64,000 bases of DNA from Pararhodobacter sp. (GTDB lineage: Bacteria > Pseudomonadota > Alphaproteobacteria > Rhodobacterales > Rhodobacteraceae), in contig NZ_JAUCBZ010000015.1 in assembly GCF_034676545.1 (NCBI RefSeq), positions 3,007,001-3,071,000 on the forward strand, written 5' to 3'. How positions within the stretch are numbered: the first letter of the stretch is position 1; each line of letters begins with the position of its first letter. Shown here piece by piece: positions 17,540 to 27,503 of this stretch. The translations under genes were made by a program, and so were the position numbers. The notes under the pieces are model-generated. The model worked only from the letters and a program-made list of their open reading frames with translations, had not been told where the DNA came from and did no database searches.

Positions 17540-17869
17540 ATGAAAATTGCAGACATGTCCCGCAAAACCTCTCCGCCGCCCAAGGGCAAATTCTTCGCAC
17601 CTGATCCTGAGTCAAAATTGCTGATGTGGGACATGGTGCGCGCGATGGATATCGACCTCGCCGCCGCTCTGCGCACCAACACGTTGCCAGTCGCAACACT
17701 CAGCGCAATGATGCAGGCCTGTAACAGCTGCCCAGAGCCCAAGCTCTGCGCCGTGTTTCTGGACCGTCGCGACGGTCACACCGACCAGGCGCCATCCTTC
17801 TGCCCCAACGGCACACGGCTAGCCGCGCTGCGCGGGTCAACTGCAAAGACAGAGATTTCCACCGAATAG
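17540..17869 (+). CDS. DUF6455 family protein (four-cysteine domain)
   Basis: A 109-residue soluble protein. After a Pro/Lys-rich start, the conserved part runs MWDMVRAMDIDLAAALR and then holds four Cys spaced C-x2-C-x5-C-x17-C (CNSC, LC, FCPN). A second gene in this window at 42105-42359 has the same spacing, so I place both in DUF6455, a family frequent in Rhodobacteraceae and without known function. Four such Cys suggest a bound metal ion or iron-sulfur cluster, but that is inference. It stands alone, between slyX and the groEL terminator. Confidence 0.75.
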   Translation: MKIADMSRKTSPPPKGKFFAPDPESKLLMWDMVRAMDIDLAAALRTNTLPVATLSAMMQACNSCPEPKLCAVFLDRRDGHTDQAPSFCPNGTRLAALRGSTAKTEISTE

Positions 17870-17924
17870 ACGACGCGGCAAACCGCAGCCGGCGCGTGAG
17901 CGCCCCTCGTGGCATAAGCGCATG

Positions 17925-17952
17925 AAAAAAGGGGCAGCCAACCGGCTGCCCC
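17925..17952 (-). terminator. Rho-independent terminator of the groES-groEL operon
   Basis: A 9-bp perfect GC-rich stem (17931-17939 with 17944-17952, loop AACC) is followed on the minus strand by six T bases (A run at 17925-17930). It begins 26 bp after the groEL stop. On the plus strand only TTT follows, so any action for the DUF6455 gene would be weaker. Confidence 0.9.
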
Positions 17953-17977
17953 TTTCCCTGTGCCTTATGGCGCATGA

Positions 17978-19627
<1,650 letters not shown>

Positions 19628-19678
19628 GTTGGAGGCTCCTTGAATTTTGTGTCAGAAAGGAAAGGCAGTCCGGTCGGA

Positions 19679-19966
19679 TCAGGAGATCACGCCCAGAATG
19701 TCGCTTTCTTTCATGATCAGCAGCTCTTCACCCTCGAGGGTGATTTCGGTGCCGGACCATTTGCCGAACAGGACGCGGTTGCCAACGGCAACGTCCATCG
19801 CAATGCGATCGCCGTCCTCGTCACGCAGGCCGGTGCCAACGGCAACGATTTCGCCCTCGGCGGGCTTTTCCTTGGCCAACTCAGGGATGATCAAACCACC
19901 CTTGGTTTTCTCATCGCTTGCGACGCGGCGGACCAGAACACGGTCTTGAAGGGGCTGAAAGGCCAT
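19679..19966 (-). CDS. groS: Co-chaperonin GroES (10 kDa)
   Basis: GroES caps the GroEL ring. The 95-residue product carries PLQDRVLVRRV at the start, the mobile-loop residues EKTKGGLIIPE (about 20-30), GEIVAVGTG, and the ending ESDILGVI. The ATG at 19966 lies 36 bp downstream of the CIRCE inverted repeat, which therefore sits in the 5' leader or at the transcription start. Confidence 0.97.
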   Translation of the reverse strand: MAFQPLQDRVLVRRVASDEKTKGGLIIPELAKEKPAEGEIVAVGTGLRDEDGDRIAMDVAVGNRVLFGKWSGTEITLEGEELLIMKESDILGVIS

Positions 19967-20001
19967 CTGTGAACACTCCCTAGTTTCCAGAGCAAAATTT
20001 C

Positions 20002-20028
20002 TTAGCACTCGCCTTGGGTGAGTGCTAA
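20002..20028. promoter_or_regulatory. CIRCE element (HrcA operator)
   Basis: TTAGCACTC, a nine-base spacer and GAGTGCTAA form a perfect match to the CIRCE consensus (TTAGCACTC-N9-GAGTGCTAA). It lies between the predicted -10 box and the groES start on the minus strand. HrcA bound here would block transcription until heat stress. hrcA itself is not in the window. Confidence 0.97.
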
Positions 20029-20035
20029 CGAGCCT

Positions 20036-20064
20036 GAAATAGGCAGCCCTCCGGCGCGTGTCAA
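20036..20064 (-). promoter_or_regulatory. Housekeeping-type promoter of groES-groEL
   Basis: On the minus strand TTGACA (complement of 20059-20064) is followed after exactly 17 bases by TATTTC (complement of 20036-20041). The -35 box is a perfect sigma-70 consensus. The CIRCE element begins 7 bases downstream of the -10 box, as expected for HrcA control. Confidence 0.75.
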
Positions 20065-20182
20065 CAGCCCTTGCGGCTATTATTTTTTCGCCATCGCCAC
20101 AGAACAGTCTCACTTTTGTCACGAAGTGGCACGATTACGACGAAAAACCCAACTCAACTCGGGAAAAAGCCGGAGGGTGGCC

Positions 20183-20644
20183 ATGTTTGCCTCACATATT
20201 TTATCGTTCTGGCGTCGTGACAGCGGCGCTGTCACCGTTGATTGGGTGGTCCTGACGGCCGCGGTCGTCGGGATTGGCCTTGCCAGCGCGGCGGCAGTGC
20301 GCACCGGGACCACGGCACTGGGCAATGACATCCAGACCAGCCTTGACAGCGCCTCGGTCGCCACCCTGGACCTGTCGGGAACCGGCGGCACGGTTGGCGT
20401 CGCCGCCGATCAATGCCCGTCGGATTGGACCGATCAGGTGTCATCCCTTTACGGCACCGATGTGGCCGACCTGGAAAGCGATGTCGAGTTTTACGACACC
20501 CTCAGCGACGCGGAATTGATCAACTCGCTCGACCGTTACACGCGCGAGGGCGGCTTTGGCGTCCGCAACAACGAAGACAACGTGCAGACCATCAGCTGCG
20601 TTCTGGCCGGGCGCGGCATCTCGGTGGATGTCCGCGTGCTCTGA
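20183..20644 (+). CDS. Membrane-anchored protein with a Flp-pilin-like N-terminus
   Basis: The 153-residue product starts with a short basic segment (FWRRDSGAVTVDWVVL) followed by one hydrophobic helix (about residues 19-40). This layout resembles Flp/TadE-type pilins, with an Asp where pilins have a Glu. The rest is an acidic exported domain with one early Cys and one late Cys (near residues 79 and 142) that could form a disulfide. GGAGG precedes ATG 20183, so I reject the longer upstream frame. No tad genes are nearby. Such orphan proteins are common in Rhodobacteraceae, and the function is unknown. Confidence 0.65.
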   Translation: MFASHILSFWRRDSGAVTVDWVVLTAAVVGIGLASAAAVRTGTTALGNDIQTSLDSASVATLDLSGTGGTVGVAADQCPSDWTDQVSSLYGTDVADLESDVEFYDTLSDAELINSLDRYTREGGFGVRNNEDNVQTISCVLAGRGISVDVRVL

Positions 20645-20821
20645 CGCGTCCCATTTCACCCTCCTCCGACCCTTTGCGATCGCCCCCACAGGGGGCGCTG
20701 CCCCACCGCGCCAGATGGCATCGGCGCGCCATCCGGGGCCGCCCGCGTGAAAAACTGGCCCGCGCCCGGCTTTCGCGCTATACCACGCGGCAATCCCCGA
20801 TCCGCCCCCTCAGGACGCACA

Positions 20822-21316
20822 ATGCCCGACCCTTTCGTCATCACCCCGTTGCCCGTCGGCCAAGGGACCTTGGCGCTCTGCCCACTGCCGGGGCGTCTGG
20901 GCGATTTTCCCGGTGACATGGCGCAAATCCTGCGCTTTGCGCCCGACCTGATCCTCTCGCTGACCCAGGATGCCGAACGCTCGGCCCATGGTGCGGCCAC
21001 CCTGCCGGACCAGATCACCCGGGCCGGGATCGTCTGGCACCCGTTTCCGATCCCCGATTTCGGCATCCCGCCCGCCGATGCCGACTGGTCCGCGGCCGCC
21101 AACGCCGCCACGAAAATCCTTGCCAAGGGCGGGCGGGTTCTGGTCCATTGTCGCGGCGGGCTTGGCCGCTCGGGCATGGTCGCGCTGCGGCTGATGATCG
21201 AGCACGGCGAAGCGCCCGACGACGCCCTCACACGGCTGCGCGCGGTGCGGCCCGGCGCGGTCGAAACCGCCGCGCAACACCGCTGGGCGCGCAGCCCGGC
21301 CCGGAGCCACCCATGA
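20822..21316 (+). CDS. Protein-tyrosine/dual-specificity phosphatase-like protein
   Basis: A 164-residue cytosolic protein with the cysteine-phosphatase P-loop VHCRGGLGRSG (about residues 108-118; Cys nucleophile, Arg phosphate binder) and a candidate general-acid Asp in the PIPDFGIP segment near residue 78. The length fits a minimal phosphatase domain. AGGACG precedes ATG 20822. Its TGA overlaps the ATG of the M20 amidohydrolase by four bases, so the two are translationally coupled. The substrate (phosphoprotein or phosphoinositide-like) is not predictable. Confidence 0.85.
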   Translation: MPDPFVITPLPVGQGTLALCPLPGRLGDFPGDMAQILRFAPDLILSLTQDAERSAHGAATLPDQITRAGIVWHPFPIPDFGIPPADADWSAAANAATKILAKGGRVLVHCRGGLGRSGMVALRLMIEHGEAPDDALTRLRAVRPGAVETAAQHRWARSPARSHP

Positions 21317-22450
21317 CCGACCTGCACCGCCAGATGATCCAGTGGCGCCAAGACCTGCACCGCCACCCGGAATTCGGCTTTCAGGAACATCGCACCGCCG
21401 CTTTCGTCGCCAGAACCCTGCGACACATGGGCCTCGACGTGGCCGAAGGCATAGGCGGCACCGGCGTTGTCGCCACCCTCAAACGCGGCACCTCGAACCG
21501 GGCGATTGCCCTGCGCGCCGATATGGACGCGCTGCACATCACCGAGTTCGACGGGTGCCGACTACGCCTCGACCACGCCCGGCCTGATGCACGCCTGCGG
21601 CCATGACGGCCACACCGCCATGTTGCTGGGTGCAGCGCAGGTTCTGGCGCAAGAGGGCGGCTTTGACGGCACCTTGCGCTTTGTCTTTCAACCCGCCGAG
21701 GAATGGGGGCGCGGCGCACAGGCCCTGCTCGATGACGGGCTGATGACCCGGTTTCCCTTTGACGAGATTTTCGGCCTGCACAACATGCCCGGCCTGCCCG
21801 TCGGTCATTTCGAAACCCGCCCCGGCCCGCTCATGTCCGCCGAGGATATTTTCGAGATCACCCTGACCGGGCAAGGCGGCCATGCCTCGCGCCCGCATCT
21901 GATTCGCGAGGCGATGGTGCCCGCCTGCGCCCTGGTGCTGGAGCTGCAAACCATTGTCGCCCGACGCCTCGACCCGGCCGAGATCGCCGTGGTCTCGGTC
22001 ACCGAATTGCTGACCGACGGCATCCGCAACGCCCTGCCCGGCAGCGCCCGCATTCTGGGCGATTGCCGCAGCTTTCAGCCACAGGTTTCAGCCCGGATCG
22101 AGGCCGAGATGCGCCGCATCGCCGCCGGGATCGCCGCCGCGCATGGGCTGGATGTCAGCCTGCGCTACGACCGCGAATTCGTGCCCTTGGTGAATGACCC
22201 CGACCTCGCCGCCGCCATGCTGGCCGCCTCTGCGACCGTCTCCAAAGCCGCCGAAATGCGCCCGACGCCGATGACCGCCTCCGAGGATTTCGCCCGGTTT
22301 CTCGATCATGTGCCGGGCTGTTTTGGCTATATCGGCAACGGCACAAACTCCGCACCCCTGCACAACCCGCGCTATGATTTCAACGACGCCGCCCTGATGC
22401 ATGGCGTCGCCGTTCATACCGCCATCGCGCGGGCGCGTTTGCCCGTATGA
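21313..22450 (+). CDS. M20-family amidohydrolase, frame broken once
   Basis: The enzyme family hydrolyses N-acyl amino acids or related amides with a metal pair. The first frame reads WRQDLHRHPEFGFQE and ALRADMDALHITE, then breaks at GGG 21553-21555. The second frame resumes YASTTPGLMHACGHDGHTAMLLG, with FQPAEEWGRGA (catalytic Glu pair), GGHASRPH and, near the end, the His in NSAPLHNPRYDFND. Deleting one G restores about 378 residues, the usual length. The gene overlaps the phosphatase by four bases. All metal ligands are intact once joined, so a sequencing error is the simplest reading. Confidence 0.85.
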
Positions 22451-22527
22451 GCGCGCGACAAACCTTTCCACCGGGTTAACGCTGCACGCCAAGGCATTGA
22501 TATCGCTCGATCCGCCCGCTGTCCCCC

Positions 22528-22575
22528 CGTGGGACAAAGCGTGGGACAAACCGTGGGACATTTTGCGGGACAAAT
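22528..22575. repeat. Three to four tandem copies of a 12-bp unit
   Basis: CGTGGGACAAAG, CGTGGGACAAAC and CGTGGGACATTT follow each other without gap at 22528-22563, then a partial fourth copy CGGGACAAATC. The array ends at the stop codon of the DUF2161 gene in the gap between convergent genes. Its role is unknown. It may simply be replication slippage. Confidence 0.7.
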
Positions 22576-23246
22576 CACACCTCCGGCAGCGCCCCATCCC
22601 AATCCACCAGGCCTTTCCGGCCCTCCTCGGTCAGAAAATAGACGCCCTTCTCCACCCGTTTGAACCAGCCATAATGATTGTCCGCCATCAACCGCGTCGC
22701 CACTGGAACCCCGGTATCCTTGGCCACCGCCGCCCCTTTTGACGGCCCATATTCCGCCAGATACGCCGCACATCGCAGCGCATCCTGACGATACCCCGTC
22801 ACGATTCCATGCCGCGTCGCCCCGCCCGCATTCGGATCGCCTTGGCGGCGCTCGAACTCCGCCTCGATCCGTCTGCGGCGCGGTTTCGAAGCGCGCGGAT
22901 GATACGGCCCCGGCTCCGCCAGAACCTCGACAAACCCATCCCGCGACCGCACCGTCATCAACCCCAGAGAAAGCCGCCGACACAGCGCCGTATTATCCTT
23001 CAGCATCCGCGTCGCCGCCGCCCCCTCGGGCCGCAAAACCGCCAGATAGACCTGCGGCGTGATTTTCAGCCGCTCGATCCCCTGATGATAGAGGGTCAGC
23101 GAGAATTTCAGCTTCATCTCGACAATCACCGGCACCGCGCCGCCCATCGCCACCAGATCGGCCGCGCCAATCTCGCCCTTCACGGCCAGACCACGCGCCA
23201 CGAAATACGCCTTGAGGGGGGGGTATAGATCGGATTCACGCTGCAT
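22575..23246 (-). CDS. DUF2161 protein, putative PD-(D/E)XK nuclease fold
   Basis: A 223-residue soluble protein. Residues 2-12 (QRESDLYPPLK) and the segment AADLVAMGGAVPVIVEMKLKF (about 28-48) give the D-x(n)-E-x-K pattern of PD-(D/E)XK phosphodiesterases. The middle is basic (RASKPRRRRIEAEFERRQ), suited to nucleic acid contact. The C-terminal part (KDTGVPVATRLMADNHYGWFKRVEKGVYFLTEEGR) reads like a winged helix. I recognise it as DUF2161. No partner methylase or helicase is adjacent, so there is no sign of a restriction or defence locus. Confidence 0.75.
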   Translation of the reverse strand: MQRESDLYPPLKAYFVARGLAVKGEIGAADLVAMGGAVPVIVEMKLKFSLTLYHQGIERLKITPQVYLAVLRPEGAAATRMLKDNTALCRRLSLGLMTVRSRDGFVEVLAEPGPYHPRASKPRRRRIEAEFERRQGDPNAGGATRHGIVTGYRQDALRCAAYLAEYGPSKGAAVAKDTGVPVATRLMADNHYGWFKRVEKGVYFLTEEGRKGLVDWDGALPEV

Positions 23247-23365
23247 CGGGCCACGTTAGCGACCAACAGGACCGCTCGACAAGACCCAACCGTTGCCCGC
23301 CCCCTTTTCTCGCGCCGCACGCTTGCCTATAAGCCGGGCAAACCTCAACCTTGATGGATGCTCTC

Positions 23366-24286
23366 ATGACCACGCTCGTCTTCGGCCACAAATCCCCCGA
23401 CACCAACTCCACCGGATCGCCGCTGATCTGGGCGTGGTATCTCAGCGAGGTTCAGGGAACCCCGGCGCGCGCCGTCCTGCTGGGCGAGCCCAACACCGAG
23501 GCCGCCTTCATGCTGCGCCGCTGGGGGCTGGAAAAGCCTGAGATCATCACGGACGTCGAACCGGGGCAGAAAGTCGTCATCGTCGATACCAACAACCCGG
23601 CCGAGCTGCCCGCCGGCATCAACGCCGCCGATATCCGCGCGATCATCGACCATCACAAACTGGTCGGCGGGCTGGAAACCAAGGGGCCGATCGACATCAC
23701 CATCCGCCCGCTGGCCTGCACGGCGACGATCCTGCATGATCTGATGGGCGACGCGGTGAAAACCGCGCCCGAGGGTATCAAAGGCGCGATGTTGTCGTGC
23801 ATCCTGTCGGACACGCTGGAATTCCGCAGCCCGACCACCACCGACCACGACCGCGCGGTGGCCGAAAGTCTGGCCGCAGATCTGGGCGTGTCGATCCCGG
23901 ACCTGGCCCGCGCGTTGTTCGAGGCGAAATCCGACGTCTCGGCCTTCTCGGATGCGGACTTGCTGCGCATGGACAGCAAGGAATACACCGTCGCGGGCAA
24001 GGAGTTGCGGGTCTCGGTGCTGGAAACCACGGCGCCCAAACTGCTGCTGGACCGCAAAGCCAGCCTGATGGCGGCCATGGAGGGCGTTGCCAAAGAGGAC
24101 GGCGCGGATCAGGTGTTGTTGTTCGTGATCGACATCCTCAACGAGGAAGCCACCCTGTTGGTGCCCAACGATCTGGTCAAGCAATTCGCCGAGAAAAGCT
24201 TTGGCGTGACGGTGTCGGGTGACACGGTGGTCTTGCCGGGTGTCATGAGCCGCAAGAAGCAGATCATCCCGTCGCTGACCTTGTGA
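23366..24286 (+). CDS. ppaC: Manganese-dependent (family II) inorganic pyrophosphatase
   Basis: The enzyme hydrolyses pyrophosphate using a two- or three-Mn site in a DHH-fold domain. The 306-residue product shows LVFGHKSPDTNSTGSP at the start, VIVDTNNPAELP near 70-80, the DHH motif IIDHHKLVGG near 92-101, and LSDTLEFRSPTTTDHDR near 145-160. The C-terminal domain ends MSRKKQIIPSL with the substrate-binding Ser-Arg-Lys-Lys. The metal ligand Asp expected at position 14 (PDTD) is Asn here (PDTN), which is odd. I start at ATG 23366, eight residues before the His ligand would demand extra sequence. ATG 23354 is possible. Confidence 0.9.
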   Translation: MTTLVFGHKSPDTNSTGSPLIWAWYLSEVQGTPARAVLLGEPNTEAAFMLRRWGLEKPEIITDVEPGQKVVIVDTNNPAELPAGINAADIRAIIDHHKLVGGLETKGPIDITIRPLACTATILHDLMGDAVKTAPEGIKGAMLSCILSDTLEFRSPTTTDHDRAVAESLAADLGVSIPDLARALFEAKSDVSAFSDADLLRMDSKEYTVAGKELRVSVLETTAPKLLLDRKASLMAAMEGVAKEDGADQVLLFVIDILNEEATLLVPNDLVKQFAEKSFGVTVSGDTVVLPGVMSRKKQIIPSLTL

Positions 24287-24289
24287 CTT

Positions 24290-24400
24290 GAGGGGGGCCG
24301 GTGCTCAGGGGCATCGAGCCCCTTCGCACCGTGGGGGGCGCGGCCCCCCATCGGCCTGCGGCCTCCCCCCCCGGGATATTTTCGGAACAAAGACAGGCGG
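24290..24400. repeat. GC-rich intergenic repeat block between convergent genes
   Basis: The block holds inverted repeats (GGGGCATCGAGCCCC near 24316-24330 and GGGGGGCGCGGCCCCCC near 24342-24358). At 24365-24391 the minus strand reads TTTGTTCCGAAAATATCCCGGGGGG, a relative of the repeat at 12765. It separates the stops of ppaC and the M29 aminopeptidase and can end transcription both ways. Confidence 0.5.
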
Positions 24401-24405
24401 GCGGG

Positions 24406-25644
24406 TTATGACGCCCAGGCGCCTTTGCGCATCACCGGGATGCGCGTGCCGTCCTGGGTGATCCCGTCGACATCGATCTGGTTCGAGCCGATCATCCAGT
24501 CGATATGGATGGCGCTGTCATTGCCGCCGCGGCGGGCGACTTCGGCGCTGTCCATGGTTTCGCCGCCTTGGAAGCAGGTGGCGTAGCACTGGCCCAGAGC
24601 GATGTGGCTGGCGGCATTTTCATCGAACAGGGTGTTGTAGAACAACAGGCCCGATTGCGAGATCGGCGAGGCATGGGGCACCAGCGCCACCTCGCCCAGG
24701 CGGCGTGCGCCTTCGTCGGTGTCGAGGACTTTGCGCAACACGGCCTCGCCGGTGCGGGCCTGGGCCTGGGTGATGACGCCGTCCTTGAAGGTGACGGCGA
24801 TGTCTTGGATCAGCGTGCCCTGGTGCGACAGGGGTTTCGTGGCGCTGACCGTGCCGTTGACGCGAAATTTATGCGGCGTGGTGAAAACCTCCTCCGAGGG
24901 GATGTTCGGGTTGCAGACGATGCCGTTTTGCGACCGGGTGGCGCCGCCGAGCCATTTGTGCCCCTCGGCCAGCCCGACTGTCAGATCGGTGCCCGGGCCG
25001 GTGAAATGCAGTGCCGCGAAGTCTTGACCGTCGAGCCAGGCCGAGCGGCGGCCCAATTCCGTGTTATGCGCGTTCCAGCTTTCGACGGCGTTGTCGTCGC
25101 TGACCCGCGAGGCGGCAAAGATCGCCTCGGCCAGGCGGTGAACGGCTGCGTCTTCGGGCAAGTCCGGCGACACCAGTTTTGCCCAGGCAGGGTCAGGATA
25201 GGCGACAATCGTCCAGTTGGTGGCAAAGCGCGTGATGCGTTCGCGCGCGGGCGTATAGGCAACGGCCATCGCCTTGTTGGCGCGCGCAACCTTGTCAGGG
25301 TCCTGGCTGGACAACAGCATCGGGTCGCCACCCGCCACCGCCAGCCGTGCCGCCCCCTGATCATAGGCCTGCGCCATCCCGTCGAACAGCCAGCCGGCAG
25401 CGCGATCAAACCCGGCGTCGTGGCCATGTTGATAGCGCGCCAGCGTCATCTGGTCATCCGAGAGGATCGGCGTGACCAGCCCTGCGCCAGCCTTGTAGGC
25501 GTGTTCGACAATCTTGCGCACCAGGGGCAGCGCCGTCACCGGGGCGGTCAGGATCAGATCCTGGCCCGGTTGCAGATTCAGGCCGGTGCGCACGGCCACT
25601 TCGGCCAGACGGTCGAGCTTGACGGGATCAACAGGGTTTTGCAT
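24406..25644 (-). CDS. M29 family metallo-aminopeptidase
   Basis: A 412-residue product in the AmpS/AmpT (M29) thermophilic-aminopeptidase family, which removes N-terminal residues using a metal pair. The N-terminus LDRLAEVAVRTGLNLQPGQDL, the central NPNIPSEEVFTTPH, and the C-terminal GGNDSAIHIDWMIGS with its His/Asp ligands are family features. Length and start (ATG 25644) fit, and residues encoded upstream to 25728 do not belong. It is soluble with no signal peptide and is transcribed alone, away from the HAD gene at 25752. Confidence 0.9.
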   Translation of the reverse strand: MQNPVDPVKLDRLAEVAVRTGLNLQPGQDLILTAPVTALPLVRKIVEHAYKAGAGLVTPILSDDQMTLARYQHGHDAGFDRAAGWLFDGMAQAYDQGAARLAVAGGDPMLLSSQDPDKVARANKAMAVAYTPARERITRFATNWTIVAYPDPAWAKLVSPDLPEDAAVHRLAEAIFAASRVSDDNAVESWNAHNTELGRRSAWLDGQDFAALHFTGPGTDLTVGLAEGHKWLGGATRSQNGIVCNPNIPSEEVFTTPHKFRVNGTVSATKPLSHQGTLIQDIAVTFKDGVITQAQARTGEAVLRKVLDTDEGARRLGEVALVPHASPISQSGLLFYNTLFDENAASHIALGQCYATCFQGGETMDSAEVARRGGNDSAIHIDWMIGSNQIDVDGITQDGTRIPVMRKGAWAS

Positions 25645-25751
25645 GGCGGGCCTTCTCTTGCTTTCGCGCAAAGATTGCGTCTCGTGGAGGGGCAAGATAG
25701 ACGGGCCTACGCCACGGTCAACGCCCATCGGGGCCTATCGGGAGAGAAACT

Positions 25752-26633
25752 GTGACCCAATTGATTTCCAGCCTCGACGAGATTTCAGCCCCGTATGATG
25801 TGCTTTACTGTGATCTGTGGGGCTGCCTGCACAACGGCAAAGCCTTGTTCCCCGAAGCGGTTTCGGCCTTGCAGGCCTTTCGGCGCAAAGGTGGAGCCGT
25901 GGTTTTGCTGACCAACGCGCCGCGCACGCACCACGCGGTGCGCAAACGGCTGGACGCCATGGGATTGCCGCTGGATGCCTATGACGTGATCGCCGCATCG
26001 GGGGATGCAACCCAGGAGGCGATGCTGACCGGTGCGGCGGGGCGCAAGCTGTGGCACCTTGGGCCGGGCAAGGACGACGATCTGTTCGAGATCATCCCCG
26101 AGTGGCTGCGCGATCAGCCACCGATCGAGCGTGTTGAACTGCAGGAGGCCGAGGGCATCATCTGCACCGGGCCATTCGATGAATTCAACGAGACGCCGGA
26201 CGACTATCGGGCACGGTTCCTGCTGGCCAAGACCAAGGGGCTGACGATGCTCAACGCCAATCCGGATCTGGTCGTAGATTTTGGCGCGACGCAAATCTTC
26301 TGCGCCGGGGCCTTGGCCGAGCTCTACGCCGAGATGGGCGGCGAGGTCCTGTCCTTCGGCAAACCGCATCCGCCGATCTATGATTTTGCGCGGCGCCAAT
26401 TGGCCGCCAAGGGCATCACCTGTGACACCAACTCGGTGCTGGCGATTGGCGACGGGGTGCGCACCGATATACGCGGGGCGCGCGGCGAGGGCATCGACGC
26501 GGTGTTCGTGACAGGTGGGCTTGAGGCGCATCGGTTTGGCGACGATCCGGCCACGCCGGACATGGGCCTGTTGACGGCATGGCTGGAGGCCGAAGATCTG
26601 CATCCGCGGTATTCCATGGGTCGTTTGCGCTGA
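25752..26633 (+). CDS. TIGR01459-type HAD hydrolase (class IIA)
   Basis: A 293-residue HAD phosphatase of the NagD-like IIA group. Motif I is YCDLWGCLHNG near residues 19-29, motif II is LLTNAPRTHH near 55-64, the cap domain fills the middle, and motifs III-IV are FGKPHPPIYDFA near 203 and LAIGDGVRTDIRGA near 233. The second motif I Asp is Gly-Cys here (DLWGC), as is usual in this subgroup. It starts at GTG 25752 after GGAGAGA. The substrate is unknown. Confidence 0.85.
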   Translation: MTQLISSLDEISAPYDVLYCDLWGCLHNGKALFPEAVSALQAFRRKGGAVVLLTNAPRTHHAVRKRLDAMGLPLDAYDVIAASGDATQEAMLTGAAGRKLWHLGPGKDDDLFEIIPEWLRDQPPIERVELQEAEGIICTGPFDEFNETPDDYRARFLLAKTKGLTMLNANPDLVVDFGATQIFCAGALAELYAEMGGEVLSFGKPHPPIYDFARRQLAAKGITCDTNSVLAIGDGVRTDIRGARGEGIDAVFVTGGLEAHRFGDDPATPDMGLLTAWLEAEDLHPRYSMGRLR

Positions 26634-27288
26634 CGGCACGTTCAATGGCTTGGCCGACAGAAACCACGCTTATGCCAAAGTGCGCTTGGCGGTGGTCAAC
26701 AAACCCATGCGCAGGCCGCGTGCCCTCGAGAACCCGCTGACCTTGTCGTCATGTCAAAGGCGCCGGGCCGGTTTTGGCTGGCCCACCGCCTGCGGCAAGA
26801 TCGAGAGCAACAGGGGCGCCGTCGGCAAGACAGTGCCGCCAACAGAAAACCTCTTTGCCGTGGTCAAAGCCATGGTCTCTGAGGCGTGGTCGCAGCGCTT
26901 GGCGCAATCGTTCATTTTGGCGAGCACCAGATCAGGATCATCAAGCCACGCGCGGAAACCACGCTGGCCCGGCTGGAGGCGACGCGCAACCCAGCGGCCA
27001 GTCGCGCCGGTGTGCGCTAAATCATCGACGTGGCGCGCCAGAAAACCGTGTTGCGAGATCAGCCTGCCCGTCGCGATGCGTCAAACTCCGGCGCGGTGGC
27101 AGAAAAACCGGATCCAGCCCCGCAGCCCCTCGCAAACCGTTGGAAAATATGGGAAAGCGGTCAGATCCCGCGGTCGCGCATGGCCCGGAAACCGGCCTTT
27201 ACAGGGCGCGGTGGCCACCATCGGACAGAGGGTGCCAGACCTGCCAATTTTGACCTGATATTCAATGCGTTAAGGGGTAATCAAGACG
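26634..27288. other. No recognisable gene (655 bp) on the 3' side of tRNA-Leu
   Basis: Long open frames exist on both strands, but none resembles a known family or has a good start. The minus strand has a stretch (DDPDLVLAKMNDCAKRCD near 26860-26960) that could be old coding sequence. The block lies at the 3' end of a tRNA-Leu gene, a common integration site, yet I find no second copy of the tRNA 3' end and no integrase. It may be decayed foreign DNA. Confidence 0.35.
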
Positions 27289-27372
27289 TGGTGCGGGTGA
27301 AGGGACTCGAACCCCCACGCCAAAGGCGCCAGAACCTAAATCTGGTGCGTCTACCAGTTCCGCCACACCCGC
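27289..27372 (-). tRNA. tRNA-Leu (anticodon UAG)
   Basis: On the minus strand a GCGGGTG acceptor half pairs with CACCCGC, followed by A and an encoded CCA (27289-27291). The anticodon loop TTTAGGT, closed by CCAGA/TCTGG, gives UAG. A variable arm with a CGCC...GGCG stem marks a class II tRNA such as Leu. The T loop reads GTTCGAGTCCC. Length with CCA is 84. Confidence 0.95.
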
Positions 27373-27503
27373 ACGCACGCCTCATAGCAAGTGGAAAGCG
27401 CCGTGGCGAGAGCAAAATGTCGCGAAAAAATACGCGCGATGTCATATTTGGGCCATGATTGGTGCCAATATGGAAACAACGAGTTTTTTTCAGGGTGTCC
27501 ACA

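Noticed and set aside
22575..23246. DUF2161 gene as part of a restriction or defence locus
   Set aside because: No methylase, helicase, toxin or other defence gene lies next to it; neighbours are housekeeping genes.
26634..27288. A genomic island inserted at tRNA-Leu
   Set aside because: No integrase and no repeat of the tRNA 3' end were found.
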